Assembly: GCA_028023455.1 (NCBI GenBank)
Contig: JAQFVV010000142.1
Span: 355,501-419,500 of the forward strand
Origin: Epiperipatus broadwayi
Taxonomy: Eukaryota; Onychophora; Udeonychophora; Euonychophora; Peripatidae
Direction of reading: 5' to 3'
DNA length: 64,000 nt
Shown: piece by piece, positions 1 through 12,498 of the stretch
Layout: each line of letters opens with the position of its first letter
Position numbering within the stretch: the first letter of the stretch is position 1
Position numbers and translations under genes: made by a program
Notes under the pieces: generated by a model
What the model saw: only the letters and a program-made list of their open reading frames with translations
Told to the model about the DNA's origin: nothing
Databases searched by the model: none

Positions 1-1634
1 ACATTGAGCCAATATCGTACAGGATATCACCTCAATGGCATAAGAATACTATCCTTACTCTTATTACTTAAACAATAAATCTATAGTACTCCTATGTCTT
101 TAATAAAAATTATTAAGTAAACGACTCTTAATAAATTAATTTAAATATCTCTATCAAAATGATTTAGCTCAAATTATCTCAGGTTCTTTTAAAATAATTC
201 TAAAATAATTATAACTATTGTAATTAAGTATAATAAGGGATTTAATATCATTCCCAACTATAAATCTATAATACTCCTATGTCTTTAATAAACATTAATT
301 AAGTAAATGACTTTTAATAAATTAATTTAAATATCTCTATCAAAATGATTTAGCTCAAATTATCTCAGGTTCTCTTACAATAATTCTAAAATAATTATAA
401 CTATTGTAATTAAGTATAATAAGGGATTTAATATCATTCCCAACTACATTTAACTGATACTAACAATAATAAAATAATAATATTAATCTTCAATTTATAA
501 TTTAATCTCATATCTTTTCTACTTGTAATCTTAACCACGTATAACAAACAATAACAATATATTGTAATCTTCTATTATCCATATGGCATCTTAAACAAAC
601 ATATGTGGTATGATCTTATAATCTGAGAATATGTGGCAATCACTAATAATATAATTCTGTATAAATCTTTTGTATTTATTCTATGACCAGAATATTGATA
701 TAATAAATGAAATTTCTTAAATAAAAATCATATCAATAAAATAGTATAAATCTTAACAATAATTTTATTTATGTTGTGCAAATATTATGTCTTAATTCTA
801 ATTATCTGTGATTATGTAATTGTGATGTGAAGAAATTGAGTTGACACTAAGATTTATAACAAAACTTAACAAATTTATTAATAAGCTTGAACAATAATTA
901 TATACAATATATACAACATGAATGAACTTTGTTTTACTCCCATTTAGATAATCTCACAAAAAAATATTAAATAAAATAAATATCAGATACAAGGAAAAAT
1001 TTTCTTTACAAAATTCTTATTATTAAAATATTACCATAATATCTTTATGGCCTCCATTAAGTTTATTTAATTCAGTACATTGCAAAAGTATTATTTGAAT
1101 TATTAATTCAATATACATTTATCATTTATTATTTAGTTTTTTAAAATACTTTTACCATCTCATATAATTATTTCTATCTTATTCATAATATAAATAATCT
1201 TAATTAATAACATATCCATTAATCTAGACTGCTTACTATTCATCAATATAATGTTAAAAAATATATAAGAATTGATGTGTTATTATTATAGAACAATAAT
1301 AATATACAATTATGATCACTTATATTTTCTAAATGTGATTTAATTATATCTCTTTTACTTGTAAAAATATGCATTAAAATTGAATCTTTTAAAATTTAAT
1401 GACTAAATAATATCTTTAGAAAACACACTTTATTCATCATTTATTTATTTGTAACAAACAATAATGAGTCCCAAATATAAAAAGTTTATGATTCATTATT
1501 AACAAATTATAATCTTGTACTCTTTACACTTACTTATATCCTTACTTTAAAACAATATAAACCATCTTATCCTCTTTAATAATAATTCTACATTTTAAAC
1601 TTATTCATCATTTCATATTTCAAAATACTATCCT
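1..1634. other. AT-rich noncoding DNA, no gene seen
   Basis: No reading frame of meaningful length or recognisable protein motif occurs on either strand. Apart from the tandem duplication listed separately, only AT-rich low-complexity sequence is visible. The left edge is cut by the window. Confidence 0.6.
76..446. repeat. Two-copy tandem duplication, unit 185-186 bp
   Basis: Copy 1 is 76-260 and copy 2 is 261-446, directly abutting. Both begin with TAAATCTATA and end with ATTCCCAACTA, and they are nearly identical through long shared blocks such as ATGATTTAGCTCAAATTATC. Differences are a few point changes and very small indels, so the duplication is fairly recent. No coding potential is evident. 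Confidence 0.9.
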
Positions 1635-4600
1635 TTATGATGCAATCCAAGCAATATCGATAGTAAATACACAAGTAGGTATATAAAATAAATTAGATTT
1701 TAATTCAATAGCACTTCTATTAAATAACCATCATGGTAACAGTGTATCATAAATAAGGTATGACTGCTTTAGTTCATCACCTCTACTAATAAACATAATG
1801 TCCAAGCTATTTATGCAGCTCTATGGAACATTACAACTTCAACATACAGAAAATAACACTACCATGATCATATACCAGATATAGGGCTAAATTATCAATA
1901 CTTGCACAATAACCACTATTGTCTACAATTATTTTCATATAAACAAATCCTACATAAAATATTATCTTGGTCCCATTTAACTTGATACCAAGCTTACATC
2001 GCCTAATCTATTCCTACACTCTTATAACAATAAATAAATTGATGTCTAAAATAACCATCTAACCAATTGATAAGAAAAGATTATTTTATCCCTTAGTAAC
2101 TTTACACATAAATACAAACAATCATTATCAATATCCCAGTTTATTATTTTTATCACTTAAAATAAACTTTAAATTCAGTTATAATAGAATCATATACTTA
2201 TATTTTTCTTATATTAAAATGTACTTATAATATTACTAAAAGTATGCATATTTTTAACACGAATCAATAAATTATAAGCTATGTGTATGCATTGTGTTTT
2301 TCATACTCGTTTCATACATCCATACTAAAATATACAATAATAAAATACATAGTAAAATGATCAATACTTTTATAATTATTACTCTCAATAATACGTTTTC
2401 ATTGTCGATTATTCCATTAATATTTCTGGTGCATGAACTAAATAAAACATTATTTAAATATCACTCATTCTACATTATCATACTTTAAAAATATTAAATT
2501 TTTTATTAAAAAATTATTAAAGTTTTTTTTATATAATTAATCACTAGGTTAGTAAATAATTCAATGTTCTATGTTCCTACCCTACTTCTATTCTCTAAGC
2601 ATTATTATGAATGTTAGTAAATAAAATTAAAAAATATTTACAAAAAGAAAACTCTGACAACATTCATTATGGAAAATATCCTTCTCCTCCTATACAGAAT
2701 TTGTTGACAAAAACATCTTCCTTTAATGCAAAAAAACCATGCCTGCTCCAATAGTTTCACTTTCATGACATGTCTGACAATTCTTTTTAAGAATGAAGAA
2801 AATAAATGAAAGTAAGTCGACTTGTAAAATATTCCAATTGCAATCCAAATAGTTCAGGGATATTCTTTTATTTTCAACAGTAATTGTTAAATCCATTTTT
2901 AAATCCTCTATTATGACATATATCTTCTAAAAATTTTACTGCTTTCAGTTAAATTTCCCACTGGTCAATGTTCCTAAATACAACACAGCATCCGCCGATA
3001 TTTATTACATAGTTTTAAATATTTTTATAAGTACTTTTCCGAAAATATTCTGCATGTCCAGCATACAACAACTAACTTATTTTGAAGATTTTTCCTATGT
3101 AACATAAATTATTTTGCCAATAATCTTCATTTTTTAATTTTTTTAAAAATTATATTTTTTCAAAAATTGATTTCCAATATATCTTCATAAAGAAATATTT
3201 CAACATCTTGAATAATTGTTATCTTTACATTAATAGTTTTTTTAAAAAAAAACTATTCTATTTTAAAATAACTTTCAGAATAAAAGATTTCATGTTTTTT
3301 TCTTTCCATCTCTGATGAGCTTTTCTGAATCTTCTCTGTGAAGTTCTGTCTATTAACTTTACTATTAAATTAGCATGATTGCTCAACATATGCAAAATTA
3401 TGTGTCTAGTAGGAAAATGATAATTCAATATTTCCATTAATAAATTTAAATTCATTGACAACTTCTCCATGTTTAAGTTGATGTTAAATTAGATGAAATA
3501 AATTAGCAAGTAAGGAATTACTTAATCTTTTAGAAACAAATTTCCATATCACGATCTTATAATAATAAATTACTGTATTTTAAGAATTTTAAAGTAAATA
3601 AAATTGACTATTATTTAACAATTAATTGACCAAAATTGTGGTAACAATAACAACGGTATAACAGTGACCTGGAAATCTCTGCACATCTGTTTTATACCTG
3701 CCCAAACTACATGTTTCATTGGTCAATTAAACAATGCTTACTTCACTATCCTGGACAAACAATGCTGGTTAAAGTTAAAACAAATAATAATTTACTAAAT
3801 ATTTATTTTTTATCATATTATTTAATTCTCAATTAATTTTCATATTTTATTTACACTTAATAAATACTCTAAAATAACTTTTAAAAATCACATTATAATA
3901 TTATTACTATTTTTATCCTTCTTTTAAACAAAACGTATTTATTTTCAAAATAAAATACAAGTCTGATTTTATTGATTATATTCACTTTAAAGACCCCATT
4001 TAATATTTATAACAGATAATATTATTTTATCCTTGAATAAACAAATCTAATATTTTAAATCTTATATTAGAATTTTAACATAGTTTTTAACTTTATTTAA
4101 AACTTCGCAAGCACACCTGTGAATATCTCCACATCACGTGGTTCACAAAAATACATGAGATGCTAACAATTTAAATGAAAATAAAATAAATAATTTAATT
4201 TATAAAATATTACATAAAAATAATATTATAGCAAAATTTAAAATAATTATTTCAATATTATAAAATCAACTATGCACTTCTCCCACATTACTATTTTTAA
4301 TTAAATGATTTTTAAATATAACTATTAAATACAATTATTATTATTAAATATTCTACTCATTTAACTTTAAATTACTACTTTTAAAATTTACTTTAATCAT
4401 TTATTTATAAGATTTATTAAATCAATATTTACTATGGCCAGCTTTCCCAACCATACAATCTTATAAATATTTTTAGTTAACTGTTTTCTTTCAACTACTA
4501 ACACAATATTATACAGCAATTATTTTACTTGCCCTAACTAGATTATTAAATGATCATCAACACATAACATACACCATTCCCTTACTTAACTTTGAAATTT

Positions 4601-4678
4601 AAAATTTTCCAGTAAACTGATCTAAATAATTCTTTCTTACCTAAACAAAAGGTACAATATACATATATATATATATAT
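1635..4678. repeat. Dispersed ~3-kb repeat 'family C', copy 1
   Basis: This stretch aligns collinearly, at diverged identity, with 28278-31443. Anchors shared in the same order include TGATGCA near 1639/28282, TATGGCCAGCTTT near 4434/31198 followed by a CAACCATA block, and a terminal palindromic AT tract (CACAATATA...TATTGT or TACAATATA...TATTGT) near 4654-4682 and 31422-31446. A short minus-strand ORF sits at a comparable position in both copies. The nature of the family is unknown; it could be a long LTR or a non-autonomous element. The LTR-A element begins at its right edge, so LTR-A probably inserted into it. Confidence 0.5.
3258..3470 (-). pseudogene. Short ORF fragment in family C repeat, function unknown
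   Basis: This 70-codon minus-strand ORF starts at an ATG and is rich in basic residues towards its C-terminus. It is worth recording because the second family C copy carries a minus-strand ORF (29886-30143) in an equivalent place. Both share a spaced F-x-x-R-x-x-x-x-H pattern: FPTRHIILH here and FHQRTVLVH there. That suggests remnants of one element-encoded protein. I recognise no domain, and in such AT-rich DNA an ORF of this length can occur by chance. Alignment is limited to about 30 residues. Confidence 0.25.
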
Positions 4679-6197
4679 TGTACAGGGTCAAACCACTGAA
4701 ACCACTTACTTATGCGTATATATAAGTTTTGGCTAGTTTCAAACTCCTTCATAATACATTTATAATTTTATAAAGGTTACGTGAATGAACCGGCACGTTC
4801 GAGCAAAATGGGAGATCTTATTGATAGCTTTAACTACCAAGAATGGCCCATCTCGGCTGCTAGATTCAAACCCCTACTATCCAAATACTTTATTTGTTTT
4901 GGGGTAAACCCCAGGGCACCAGTTAGTCTGAAGACTAATGTATTTGGGCAGTAGGTTCATAATCCAGTGCTCGAAACATTCCCTAAAAACTAGCTCAGTC
5001 TAATTTTAATTCAATAACAAAATTATTAGTGGTGGAAAGAATTAATAAAAGGTTGGTAAAAAGAATTGACCAACACATAAAGTTTAAGTTTTAAAGACAA
5101 TTTATTATATATTTCAGATAGCAATAGTATCACTAGTACCCTGTGTTTAAAACACATGCTTATTATAAGAAATAGGGTCTGTGAGATTTTTCAGATGCTC
5201 TTGAGTTAATTAAACTATATGTGAGGTTTATATATAATTATAACTAACATTAAATAATTTTAAATATTTTATAACTTTAATATAATACACACACATTTTA
5301 CATTAACATTTCTAGACTAGTTTAAATATTCTTGTAGATATTAATAATAGAATACTGGTATTTATATAATTTAATTAATAACACTGATAGAATGATCACG
5401 CACATATTATCTCATATAGCATTCACAAAAATAATAATAAAGCATTAATAGCATTTGAAACTTAAACACACATATCAATAGTTCATTTTATGTATGATAG
5501 AGTTCATATAATTTGAATCTTGAATATTTACGAATTACAGTGGTGGCTACTATGTATAAATGATAATAAATAAAGGTTTAGCTAGGATTTTTGGTAACAT
5601 GGATATTGCTTGTTGTTGGATGCTTCTGCTGCTTCTGATGGATTATATCTAACCGGTTAGATTTGGACATTTCTTGAAGAGATTTTGTGCAAATCCATAT
5701 GTTTTATTTTGAAGACAGTTGAATGTTTGATGGATGATTTCTGAGTTGTTATGCAGACATTATTTCACAGGCAGGTTTTGATGATCTTGTTGGACTAAAA
5801 GGTCTGGAGCACGAGCGTATATTTTCAAAAGCTGCTCAACAGTGCATGTTTGTTTCTGGATTCATAATAGAAATGCACTGTTATCAAGAGTGTCACTGCA
5901 AACTAGACTGAATAAAAACTCTTAACTGATTGTCTGATAAAATATTCCGTATTTATACCGACGAAGTGTTTTCCTTTTGATATCCTACGGCAAATATCTG
6001 TTGTCAAATTTTTTTAGCAATTAATCTTAAGACAACGTGTTTTTTGATTGATTGTTTAATTAGTAGTAGCTATTTCAAAACGTGTTGTTTTCATATCTTT
6101 AATTAGTAGCACACCACTGTGTTTTTTTTAAATATATTTTTCATTTATTTATAATATTTAATACTGATACGTTTTTTTTACATTTGCATGCACATAT
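4679..6197 (-). repeat. LTR-A 3' LTR, distal part
   Basis: This segment matches 13000 to about 14632 over most of its length at high identity, for example the block from GGTTAGATTTGGA through TTGATTGATTGTTTAATTAG. Its outer end TGTACAGGGTCAAACC is the minus-strand ...TGTACA terminus of the LTR. At 6197 the match stops abruptly and resumes at 9462. A ~140-bp stretch around 5106-5245 has no counterpart in the other LTR, where a hairpin insertion lies nearby. Confidence 0.82.
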
Positions 6198-9100
6198 TGT
6201 AACATAATTAAAGGGGTTCAAATAGATAGATCACAATATTTGAGTTGTCTACAATATATAAGATCATAATATTTAAAATAATGTTGGATTTCTCAAGATC
6301 CAAATATCAAGAATTATAAACAAATTATTAATAACAAGTATTATAACTCAGGTATACAGACAGGAGGTTTTATCCACTTTCATTTCTTGGTTTGATGTTA
6401 AGTGCATGTTTAAACAAATACTAAGTGAATATGAGCTAGCAGGGCACCACTAGATTATCTGAATCTAGACATGGTTATATCTAATAACCTTTCACATGTA
6501 CCAGGTTTGAATCCCCTCTTTTGATACTTTATTTCTAATTAAAAATGAGAGATTTTGCTTTTTGAGCCATATCACTATATGCACTAATATTTAGGTAAAA
6601 GTAAAACATCTTTAAACCAAAAGTGGAGTATATTAGACATAAATCATTTCTCAGATCTTAGCATAACAAATGTGTTTCAATATTTTTATAAGTTTACTAG
6701 CTCAGATTATATATAACTAATTTAGGATGGCAATTCACTAATCCTTGCATGAAATAGATGATGGGATGTGGTTATAATAATACTAAGGAATCACTAAATA
6801 TTATAAAATCAATATTTATTTATGGCCTTTAAACAGTTAAACAGCTCATTAATTAAAATGTTGAGGACGATGATGATGATGATAATAATAACGATAATGA
6901 CAAGGGTTTCAAATACAGCTCTAGGACTAAGCCTAAACATAAAACTAATTTTTATAAAGAAATACATAATTATTGCTTAATTTTAGTATACTTACTTATA
7001 TCTTAAATAACTAATATTCAACCAGTGATGATGATGAATAATCACACTTAACTAAGACTACACTTAATGAAATATATACACCTCGTTTAATAAAACAAAC
7101 TAATATTTATTACTGCATTTCTAACATATACATAAAAATTTCTAGATAAACATGAAAATTGACATGAATAATAATAATGATAATAATCGATTATATAACA
7201 ATCCTCGGATTAATTTCAAGTTCTTCCCCCTTTCCCTTCAAATGTATATTGTATTAAGTGGGATGTCACATTGACCATGACTTTCACTCCATGAGAAAAG
7301 TATTTCAAGAAAAAATATCTGCTCATTAGCACACATACTTTATAAATCTAACATGTAAGTATACTGTTAAAAAAAATGTTAATAGAATTAAAAGAGCAAG
7401 TTTTAGAAACAAGTTTTAAATTATTTTCTCCCCTGCTTTTCTATCTCTGAAATGCTATACTTAACTTGAAACAAAACAATCTAATATTCTAATACTACTT
7501 GTTACTTCACATTCACTCGCAATTATACACATATAAAAATATTATTATGTATGTGCGTGTTTTATCCCATAATAACAAAATATTATTTAAAACCAAAATA
7601 ATAATAATATATTAGTTAAAACTAAAATCATAATACCATAAAAAAATTGTTTTACACATTAATATTTTTCATAACTGTAAAATTAATAAACAAATAATTT
7701 TGATACATTCAAGATAATTTATGAAGCTCAAAGTTGTTATTAGTAAGACATTCTTGTTTTTAATCTCTCTGAATAGTCTTTAAAAGTTCTTTAAATAAAA
7801 TATACCACTTTATTGCTAAAATGTTTATTAGGACTCTAATATCATAAAGAAAATAGATATAAAAAGTCATATTACCGATCTTTTGTTTGTGGCGAATTTC
7901 CAAGGGTTCAAACTTGTCTTGTATAATGTCTATATTTCTGCAGCTACCATTTCCGTTTTACGTGGAAACAATCTCTTTCTTGAGGTGTATAACTATTTGA
8001 TGATGATGACTCTATTGAGGTTATTTGCTTTAGTGGACAATTTGGAAATCATTATATTAATTTTTCTACTTTTCCTGTCAAGCATGTGGATGAAATACAG
8101 CAGTTGTTTTCACATTTATAAATTTTCTTGAGTTTAAAATCAGCTGTTATAACAATTAATTGGACTTGATGATTAATATTTATCAGTAGATTAATTCATC
8201 TTCTTTGAATGCAGGTGAATGCTTTCTTCCTTCTATTAAAAACATCTTATTTCTCTGGTCAGTTGAAAGGTGTAAAATATTATTTTAGACAAGACATCTT
8301 TTTTTCTTATGTGATGTGCAGCTTCTCCCAGATGTTCCAGAAAAGATGGGACATATAATTTTTCTAGCCAGCCATTTCTTATATTTTCAACATTCAATTT
8401 AATAGTGTAATAATCTGAATCATAATCACAATAATAATAATTATTCAAGACAGCTTTTTATAGCCAATTTTTAGCTAACTTAACCAATCAGAGATAGCGT
8501 CACTTGCTATTTTTGGACAAATTCATTTTAATTAGATCTCTAATTTATTTTCAACTAAATTATTTTTCAACTGAAAAGTTTAATCCTTTTTCCAGACACT
8601 TTTGTTTTAAAAAAAATAGACTTAATCCTTATTTCCTTTCTTTTTTTTTTTTTTTTTACATCTAGGTAACATTTCAAATCTTTGAGCTTCCTTCTTTAGA
8701 TCTTAAGATAAGACAATTTCAAAATTAGAGTTCACACCCAAATTAAGCTCCCAAAGTGACAAACAATCATTTACAAAAAACAAAACAAAATTGCTACAAA
8801 GATAGATATCTGATTAAACAGATTTCCTCTTTTAACATAAAATTGTACAAAAAAAATAATTTGACAGATTTAATCCTTCCTTTTCTTTCAATATTTAATA
8901 AATGTAAATTTCTGTATGTAATGTACACACATCCTTCCTTATTTCAAATCATTCATAAACTAACATTAAATAATATAATTGCTAGCTTAGTAATTATAAC
9001 CCTATTATTTAATCAAATTTGTAACTTTTAAATCCCAATTACAATTATAGAAAGAAAAATAGAAGCATAGAATAAGATATTAGAATTGATCAAGCATAGA

Positions 9101-9461
9101 TTAGTTTTAAAGAAAGTTAAAATGTTGAGTATTTGAAATATAAAACAATTAAATAGCTTACACATACATTGCCTATACGTATGCATTATAACTTTGCTTT
9201 TTAAAGAAAAATTAAAATTTTAAATATTAAATATGTGTACTGCTCTTTTTGAGATTTATTAACACACAAACAAGTAAAGCATATAATTGTTGTCCCACTC
9301 TTTCTGTCTAAAGCGTTTAAGATTTTGATCTGGTAGGGTTTGAACTTGGATGCCCTACAGCTTCTTTTATGGTTATATAAAAATGTGATGATGATTTTGG
9401 TTTACCTTTTCTACATGCACATTACTATAAATTTAGCTAGTGACTAAATTGTAATGGCACA
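6198..9461 (-). mobile_element. Solo-LTR-like insertion (family LTR-B) inside the LTR-A 3' LTR
   Basis: This 3.26-kb block interrupts the left LTR exactly where the right LTR is continuous (around 14632). Its ends are TGTAACATAA and AATGGCACA on the plus strand, i.e. TG...CA, and 'ATAT' occurs on both sides, consistent with a short target duplication. Parts align in reverse complement with the LTR-B copies at 16903-19945 and 21840-25050: the GGGCACCACTAGATT to CAGGTTTGAATCCC segment near 6440-6515, and the ATGGCC...GATGATGATGAT...ACTAATATTCA segment near 6820-7100. It therefore looks like a reverse-oriented solo LTR of that family, diverged from the other copies. Its two short ORFs (around 7883-8131 and 8236-8448) show no known domain and I regard them as chance. 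Confidence 0.6.
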
Positions 9462-9756
9462 ATATATAATTTTATTCTACACATCAAAACTAGTTTTGAT
9501 ACTTTTTCTTCTTTAATTTAAATGAAGAGATTTATATATATTTTAAAGCTTCTAAATTGTATTTCAACTAATAATAATAAACTTTTTACTTCCTTTTTAT
9601 AAACCTTGAGTTTAACTTTAATAAATCCCTCTTAGCACTTTTAATCAATTATTTTTCAACTTTTATTTCAACTCTTTTTGGGAAGATTTTTTTGTTTTAA
9701 TAATTTTTTTACAACAAAATTATTTTATATACATGTGCCAAATTAGCCTTGGCACA
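9462..9756 (-). repeat. LTR-A 3' LTR, proximal part
   Basis: This segment is about 96% identical by eye to 14633-14924, including TTCTTCTTTAATTTAAATGA and the terminal ACATGTGCCAAATTAGCC...GGCACA. The terminus contains a short inverted repeat (TGTGCC...GGCACA). Together with 4679-6197 it reconstitutes one LTR of about 1.81 kb. Confidence 0.85.
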
Positions 9757-9760
9757 TTAC

Positions 9761-9770
9761 ACCCCCCTCC
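9761..9770 (-). other. Polypurine tract of LTR-A
   Basis: On the minus strand this reads GGAGGGGGGT, followed by GTAA and then the LTR start TGTGCC. A purine-rich run just upstream of the 3' LTR is the plus-strand priming site in LTR retrotransposons. It stands out strongly in this AT-rich window. Primer function is inferred from position. Confidence 0.7.
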
Positions 9771-11886
9771 GTTTTAGAGTAAAATGCGTCATTTTTGATC
9801 ATTTTATCTCTTGCAATTTTAATTCTTGACTCTAAAGATTTATTAATTTATTATTTTAGATAATTCCTATACACGTGTATACGTGCAGCATAATTCTACA
9901 CCTACTAATATTCTAGATATTGAGTTATAATTGGACTTGCTTACAGGGAATCTATAATAAATAAATCCCTTTTTGCACGCATCATGAGGTGCATCAGTGC
10001 CAAAACAATAACCTAAAAGGATATCTGGATAAATACATTTCAGATACTCATCATGAGGTATCGTATTTACCGAATATTACCAGTGTATGTGCGCGTATAT
10101 ACACATGTATACTTAAACACTCTTAATACACCTTAGATTTATTTTATATTTTTATTACTAATCTTACATTATTTTTAAATTCATATGAGCATTATTCTAA
10201 CATTTGTATTAATCTAATTTCACAATATTATTCTAAACTACCACGGACATCAGTTTTCATATTTATTTATATTAATCTATCTCGAATATTATTTTCAACA
10301 CTTACTCAACTTTTTTATCTATGTGCGTGTATTCAGAAAAACTATTTTACTTTATTACCATTCATTATTTACTCAATTTTTATTTTTTTTGTGTATATTC
10401 AAAAACAACTTACTTTACTACGATTCATCATTACACTGATATATATATATACTTTACTTTAAATCATTTATTTACTTCCTTTTATTACTGTGCGTGTATT
10501 CCAAAAACAAAAAAAAAATCTATTAGTTTATCACGAGTCACTTTTTATTATTATTTACTACAGATATATTTACACTTCTTGATTTTATCGATTTTATTCT
10601 AACTATTGGATCTACTTATTTATTTAAAAACATTTTTCTTGATTAATATGTGCGTTGATCACCTTTCCTAAGTATTTACCACTTCAAATTCTTATTTTTC
10701 TAGAGTGCATTTTTAGTGTTTATTTTCATCATTAGGTAATAAATGTAATGTTAAGAGAAGTAGGCAGCAAAGAATAAGGCAATTCAACACACAGATAGAT
10801 TTTGTGCTGATTTAAACTAACTTTTAATTTCTTGCAGAAGTCGTGACTACAGCATGGGCATTTTTGTGCATGATGGATCGTGAACAGGGACTTTAAGATT
10901 GCGAATGGCAGGACTATCTCTACTGCAAATTCGACTTACTAAAATATTTATTTTATTCGGTTACTGAGAATTTTTTTTCCAGGTTTATTAACTTTTATAT
11001 GCCAGGACTTTTCTACTGGCGCATCATCATCAGTATTATTTATCCTTCGCACTACCCATCTGTAGAACAAAGTCACCACAAGAAGAGGCTTAATCCAACA
11101 AAAGTCAGGCCTGGAATTTATCTCCTTGCCCAAATACTCGCACACAACTCAATCCTAATTTAATACACTTTTTTTTACCTTTATTTGATAATGTTTTATT
11201 TCCATTAATACGTTCATTATACGCTTATTTATTTCATTTTTATTTTTAAAGCGTTATTTTTACTCTCTCTCTTTCTTTTTTTTTTTTAAAAAAAAAAACA
11301 TTTTCATTTTGTTGGTCTATTTTGATTTACACATTTATTTTGTTTGCATCATGCTCCGCTATGTTCTAGACTTATGAGCTGGGATATGAATATAATCGAT
11401 AAGACATAATCGAGGGTTTTGACATAAATTGTTTTATTATTTTTACTCTCCTTTTTTTTAAAAAAAAACATTTTCATTTTGCTGGTCTATTTTGATTTAC
11501 ACATTTATTTTGTTTGTGTCACGCTTCACTATGTACAAGACTTATGAGCTGGGATATCAATATAATCGATAAGACATAATCGAGGGTTTTGACATAAATT
11601 GTTTTATAGATGCTTTGACATTTTAAACTCTAAGATTATTATTTTATTTTACTAAGACTAACTTTAATCATTTTTAATTATTCAAACTAACGTGATACTC
11701 ATTTTTACATTTATTTCATTAAACTTTGCTAACATTTTCCATTATTCCGAGTCCATGGTCGTTATATACTAAGTCAAGCCGGTGAATCCGTCAGATTACA
11801 CATTTTTAATTTTTGTCTGGCAGTTCTTTATTTCTTTCTACTAACTCACTAACATAAACGATACTCCACGTTCTCACTTCTATCTC
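9771..11886 (-). other. Interior of LTR-A without recognisable pol
   Basis: This is the interior between the Gag-like ORF and the 3' LTR. I searched by eye for protease, RT, RNase H and integrase signatures and saw none. It contains a 183-bp tandem duplication and one 65-codon ORF (10948-11145, minus) with a short hydrophobic stretch near its start, basic ends and no recognised domain. The pol gene may have been deleted, or the element may depend on an autonomous relative. Confidence 0.5.
11254..11606. repeat. Two-copy tandem duplication, ~183-bp period, inside LTR-A
   Basis: Copy 1 is about 11254-11436 and copy 2 about 11437-11606. Each starts in TTATTTTTACTCTC, runs through a T-run/A-run and CATTTTCATTTTG, and ends with AATCGAGGGTTTTGACATAA. 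Poly-T and poly-A lengths differ; the rest differs at only a few positions. It is noncoding on both strands. Confidence 0.88.
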
Positions 11887-12498
11887 TCAATTAGAATCTA
11901 TTTTATCTCTTTCTCTTTCCGTTTTATTTTCTGCCTTGTAAATAAGAAAACCTTTAAGCTTCACAGACCTCTGCCATATTTTTCCTAACCATGAATATTT
12001 TTTCCTACACTTTCTTTTTATTTTAAATCTATGTTTAAAATAAATGCGAACTTTTACTTTGACCTTTTTAACTTTTTGTAAAAACTTTTCAACGCTATCT
12101 TCTACCTTGAACTTATGTCTCTCTTCTATTTCTTGATCTACATTTGTTTCTACTTTCTCTGTAGCAATGCTATCTGATTCTAATTTAATTTCTATTTCCA
12201 AACTACTATATTTACCACTATCTGACTCTACTATCTCTTTAATGACCTCAACTTCCTTATTTTCTTTGACAAAATCTACTTCTACGATCTCTTGATTTTT
12301 TACTTGTGTTTTAATCTCTTCTATTTCTTCCCTAATTTCTTTTTTTATTTTATTTTGGCCCCTTTCGATCTGGTCCTTTAAATTTTCAAGCATATCAGCT
12401 TGCCCTTCCAATTTACTCTTCATTTCATTATTTTGGTTTTTAAGCTCTTCAGCTATTTTTTTATATTCTTCGGCTGTTTCTTTTTGTTTTTCAAACAT
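11887..12498 (-). CDS. Coiled-coil Gag-like protein of LTR-A
   Basis: This is the longest uninterrupted ORF in the window (203 codons). It starts at the ATG at 12498, about 500 bp downstream of the 5' LTR end, the usual place for gag. Residues ~1-120 are extremely rich in E, K, Q and N with heptad-like spacing, predicting a long parallel coiled coil. Residues ~125-200 become strongly basic (runs of K/R with aromatic residues), as in a nucleic-acid-binding tail. No zinc knuckle and no classic Retrotrans_gag motif is visible, so the assignment rests on position and composition. Several other Gag-like relics here (15.85, 21.14, 54.0-54.7 and 57.5-58.6 kb) have the same character. The protein is short for a Gag and may be truncated. 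Confidence 0.6.
   Translation of the reverse strand: MFEKQKETAEEYKKIAEELKNQNNEMKSKLEGQADMLENLKDQIERGQNKIKKEIREEIEEIKTQVKNQEIVEVDFVKENKEVEVIKEIVESDSGKYSSLEIEIKLESDSIATEKVETNVDQEIEERHKFKVEDSVEKFLQKVKKVKVKVRIYFKHRFKIKRKCRKKYSWLGKIWQRSVKLKGFLIYKAENKTERERDKIDSN

Noticed and set aside
6431-6515. tRNA-like A and B boxes (GAGCTAGCAGGG and GGTTTGAATCC), a possible SINE or tRNA gene
   Set aside because: The boxes sit inside the LTR-B repeat, no cloverleaf can be folded around them, and the B-box-like word recurs in diverged form in sister repeats without an A box.
9321-9360. GGGTTTGAACTTGGATGCCC as a tRNA T-arm
   Set aside because: No anticodon arm or acceptor stem is present; it belongs to the LTR-B sequence and has a counterpart near 21865.
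11221-11300. Pyrimidine-rich tract as a regulatory element
   Set aside because: It is simply the T-rich start of a tandem repeat unit with variable homopolymer length.
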